Of a DNA stretch of 6,517 bases, positions 5,688-6,517 are shown in pieces. Every line of letters begins with the position of its first letter. The first letter of the stretch is position 1. The stretch is from Sulfurovum sp. bin170 (GTDB lineage: Bacteria; Campylobacterota; Campylobacteria; Campylobacterales; Sulfurovaceae). The notes beneath the pieces are model-generated. The model did no database searches. It was not told the DNA's origin and saw only the letters and a program-made list of their open reading frames with translations. The DNA lies in the NCBI RefSeq assembly GCF_010892395.1, contig NZ_JAACKB010000222.1, positions 1 to 6,517 of the forward strand, in the 5' to 3' direction. Made by a program: the position numbers and the translations under genes.

Positions 5688-6517
5688 TATAAGATTCCAA
5701 CTGTTGTAAAATATCATCTTTTAGGGACTCATCATCAGGAGAAGAGAGCATCTTATCTATGGATCTGTTTAACTCATGAGCTTGATAATCATCACTGCTC
5801 AATAAGTTGTCTTCCTTGAATGCTCTTGCTTTTGAACTCTCCATACCAAATAGTGGTGAAGTACTTAAAATATTAGCTGTATAGTCAGAAAGACTGCTTA
5901 TCGGTTCACTTATTTTTGTCTCCCCATCCTCTTTATAAACCTTATAAAAAACAGCGTCATCTCTAGCTCCAAGAATAGTTACTATACTATGTGTAACCAT
6001 TATAAACTGTATATTTGGAAAAACTTTTCTAAGATTATAGACAAAATCATATTTCCACTTTGGATGTAGATACAAATCAATTTCATCAATTAATACTATG
6101 GCTTTGAAATCTGCTAATTTTTTAATTTTATCTTTTTCATTCTCTATTAATCTCGAAACTAAATCACAAATCCATATAATAGTACTTTTATAACCCTCTG
6201 ATAATGTTTCAAAACTAATTGAAACTCCTCTATCCTTAACAACTACTTCTCCACTGTTTTTTTCTATTTTTAAATCATCTATCAAAATATTTTCATTTAA
6301 TTTCTTAATAAACTCTTTAATAATCTTATTATTTTTGTTTAAAACTTCTAAAGGGTCTTTTAAAAGTGTAGTTTTTCTATAATCACTTGTATCAAATAGT
6401 CCCATATACCCATATTTATCAATTTGAGATTTACTACTAGAAGTTTTATTTCTATTAATTCCATAAGCAAAAACATTTTGAATATTTAAATTATTACTAT
6501 AGTAATCAGAGCATTCA
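5674..6517 (-). CDS. ptuA: PtuA-type AAA/ABC-like ATPase, 5' end outside the window
   Basis: C-terminal 280 or so residues of a SMC/ABC-like ATPase, the partner of the HNH protein in Septu and Ec78-type retrons. The frame stays open to the window edge, so the internal ATG at 6405 is not the true start. Visible parts, in order: FAYGINRN near the edge (the AYG-R segment common in these ATPases), a MGLFD stretch, the ABC signature LSEGYKS (6204-6184), Walker B with IVLIDEID followed by the D-loop region LYLHP (6102-6061), and the switch histidine in FIMVTHS (6006-5986). Walker A and the Q-loop must lie upstream and cannot be checked. The acidic C-terminal tail (about 5690-5800) is likely where it meets the HNH partner, by analogy only. 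The gene is strikingly AT-rich near the edge. Alternatives are another ATPase-plus-HNH defence pair of the same class. A retron reverse transcriptase, if present, would be expected upstream of this gene. Confidence 0.85.
   Translation of the reverse strand, partial: ECSDYYSNNLNIQNVFAYGINRNKTSSSKSQIDKYGYMGLFDTSDYRKTTLLKDPLEVLNKNNKIIKEFIKKLNENILIDDLKIEKNSGEVVVKDRGVSISFETLSEGYKSTIIWICDLVSRLIENEKDKIKKLADFKAIVLIDEIDLYLHPKWKYDFVYNLRKVFPNIQFIMVTHSIVTILGARDDAVFYKVYKEDGETKISEPISSLSDYTANILSTSPLFGMESSKARAFKEDNLLSSDDYQAHELNRSIDKMLSSPDDESLKDDILQQLESYNERT

Noticed and set aside
5674..6405. ATPase as a complete 243-aa protein starting at ATG 6405
   Set aside because: The same frame continues upstream with family-like residues, and Walker A is missing from the short form. 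The real start is beyond the window.
6294..6517. A retron RNA or reverse transcriptase at the right edge
   Set aside because: The minus-strand frame is open without a stop to the edge and reads as ATPase sequence (FAYGINRN then MGLFD). There is no room for a separate gene or structured RNA here.
1..6517. CRISPR arrays, tRNA or rRNA genes, insertion sequences, long direct repeats
   Set aside because: None seen on reading both strands. The window is nearly fully coding, with only short gaps.

Overview
The window is AT-rich, chromosomal-looking bacterial DNA. The exonuclease VII large subunit has the short (about 390 aa) form and the N-terminal wording I associate with Sulfurimonas-like Campylobacterota (Epsilonproteobacteria). 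The AT-rich codon use and the promoter with a recognisable -10 box but no clear -35 box fit that group. The genus is an inference; there is no rRNA or tRNA to anchor it.

Layout. At the left edge a single + strand gene (41-736) encodes an OmpR-type winged-helix regulator whose receiver domain has lost its phospho-acceptor aspartate. It converges on a long minus-strand block, and the 115-base gap between them (737-851) holds terminator hairpins. The minus-strand block, in transcription order from the right edge, is: a SMC/ABC-like AAA ATPase of the PtuA type (5674 to beyond 6517, N-terminus outside the window), a PtuB-type HNH endonuclease (4809-5687), xseA (3634-4812), a 51-base gap with a candidate promoter, a class II aldolase (2452-3582), a 37-base gap with a perfect hairpin, and an autoinducer-2 kinase, lsrK (852-2414).

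How the genes work together. The PtuA/PtuB pair is the two-protein core of Septu and of the effector module of Ec78-type retrons, both anti-phage systems. No reverse transcriptase is visible, but the upstream side of ptuA is cut off, so the choice between Septu and retron is open. ptuA overlaps ptuB by 14 bases and ptuB overlaps xseA by 4 bases, with the xseA ribosome-binding site inside ptuB codons. The housekeeping DNA-repair nuclease gene is therefore probably translated as part of the defence operon. The aldolase and lsrK form a separate small carbohydrate/AI-2 unit, apparently started by a promoter so close to the aldolase ATG that the mRNA would be leaderless. No other lsr gene (lsrACDB, lsrF, lsrG, lsrR) is present.

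The defence genes and the regulator look more AT-rich than xseA, the aldolase and lsrK, which is compatible with the defence pair being acquired. Strongest calls: lsrK, xseA, the aldolase family, and the ATPase/HNH pair. Least certain: the physiological substrate of the aldolase, the exact defence system type, and the target of the regulator.
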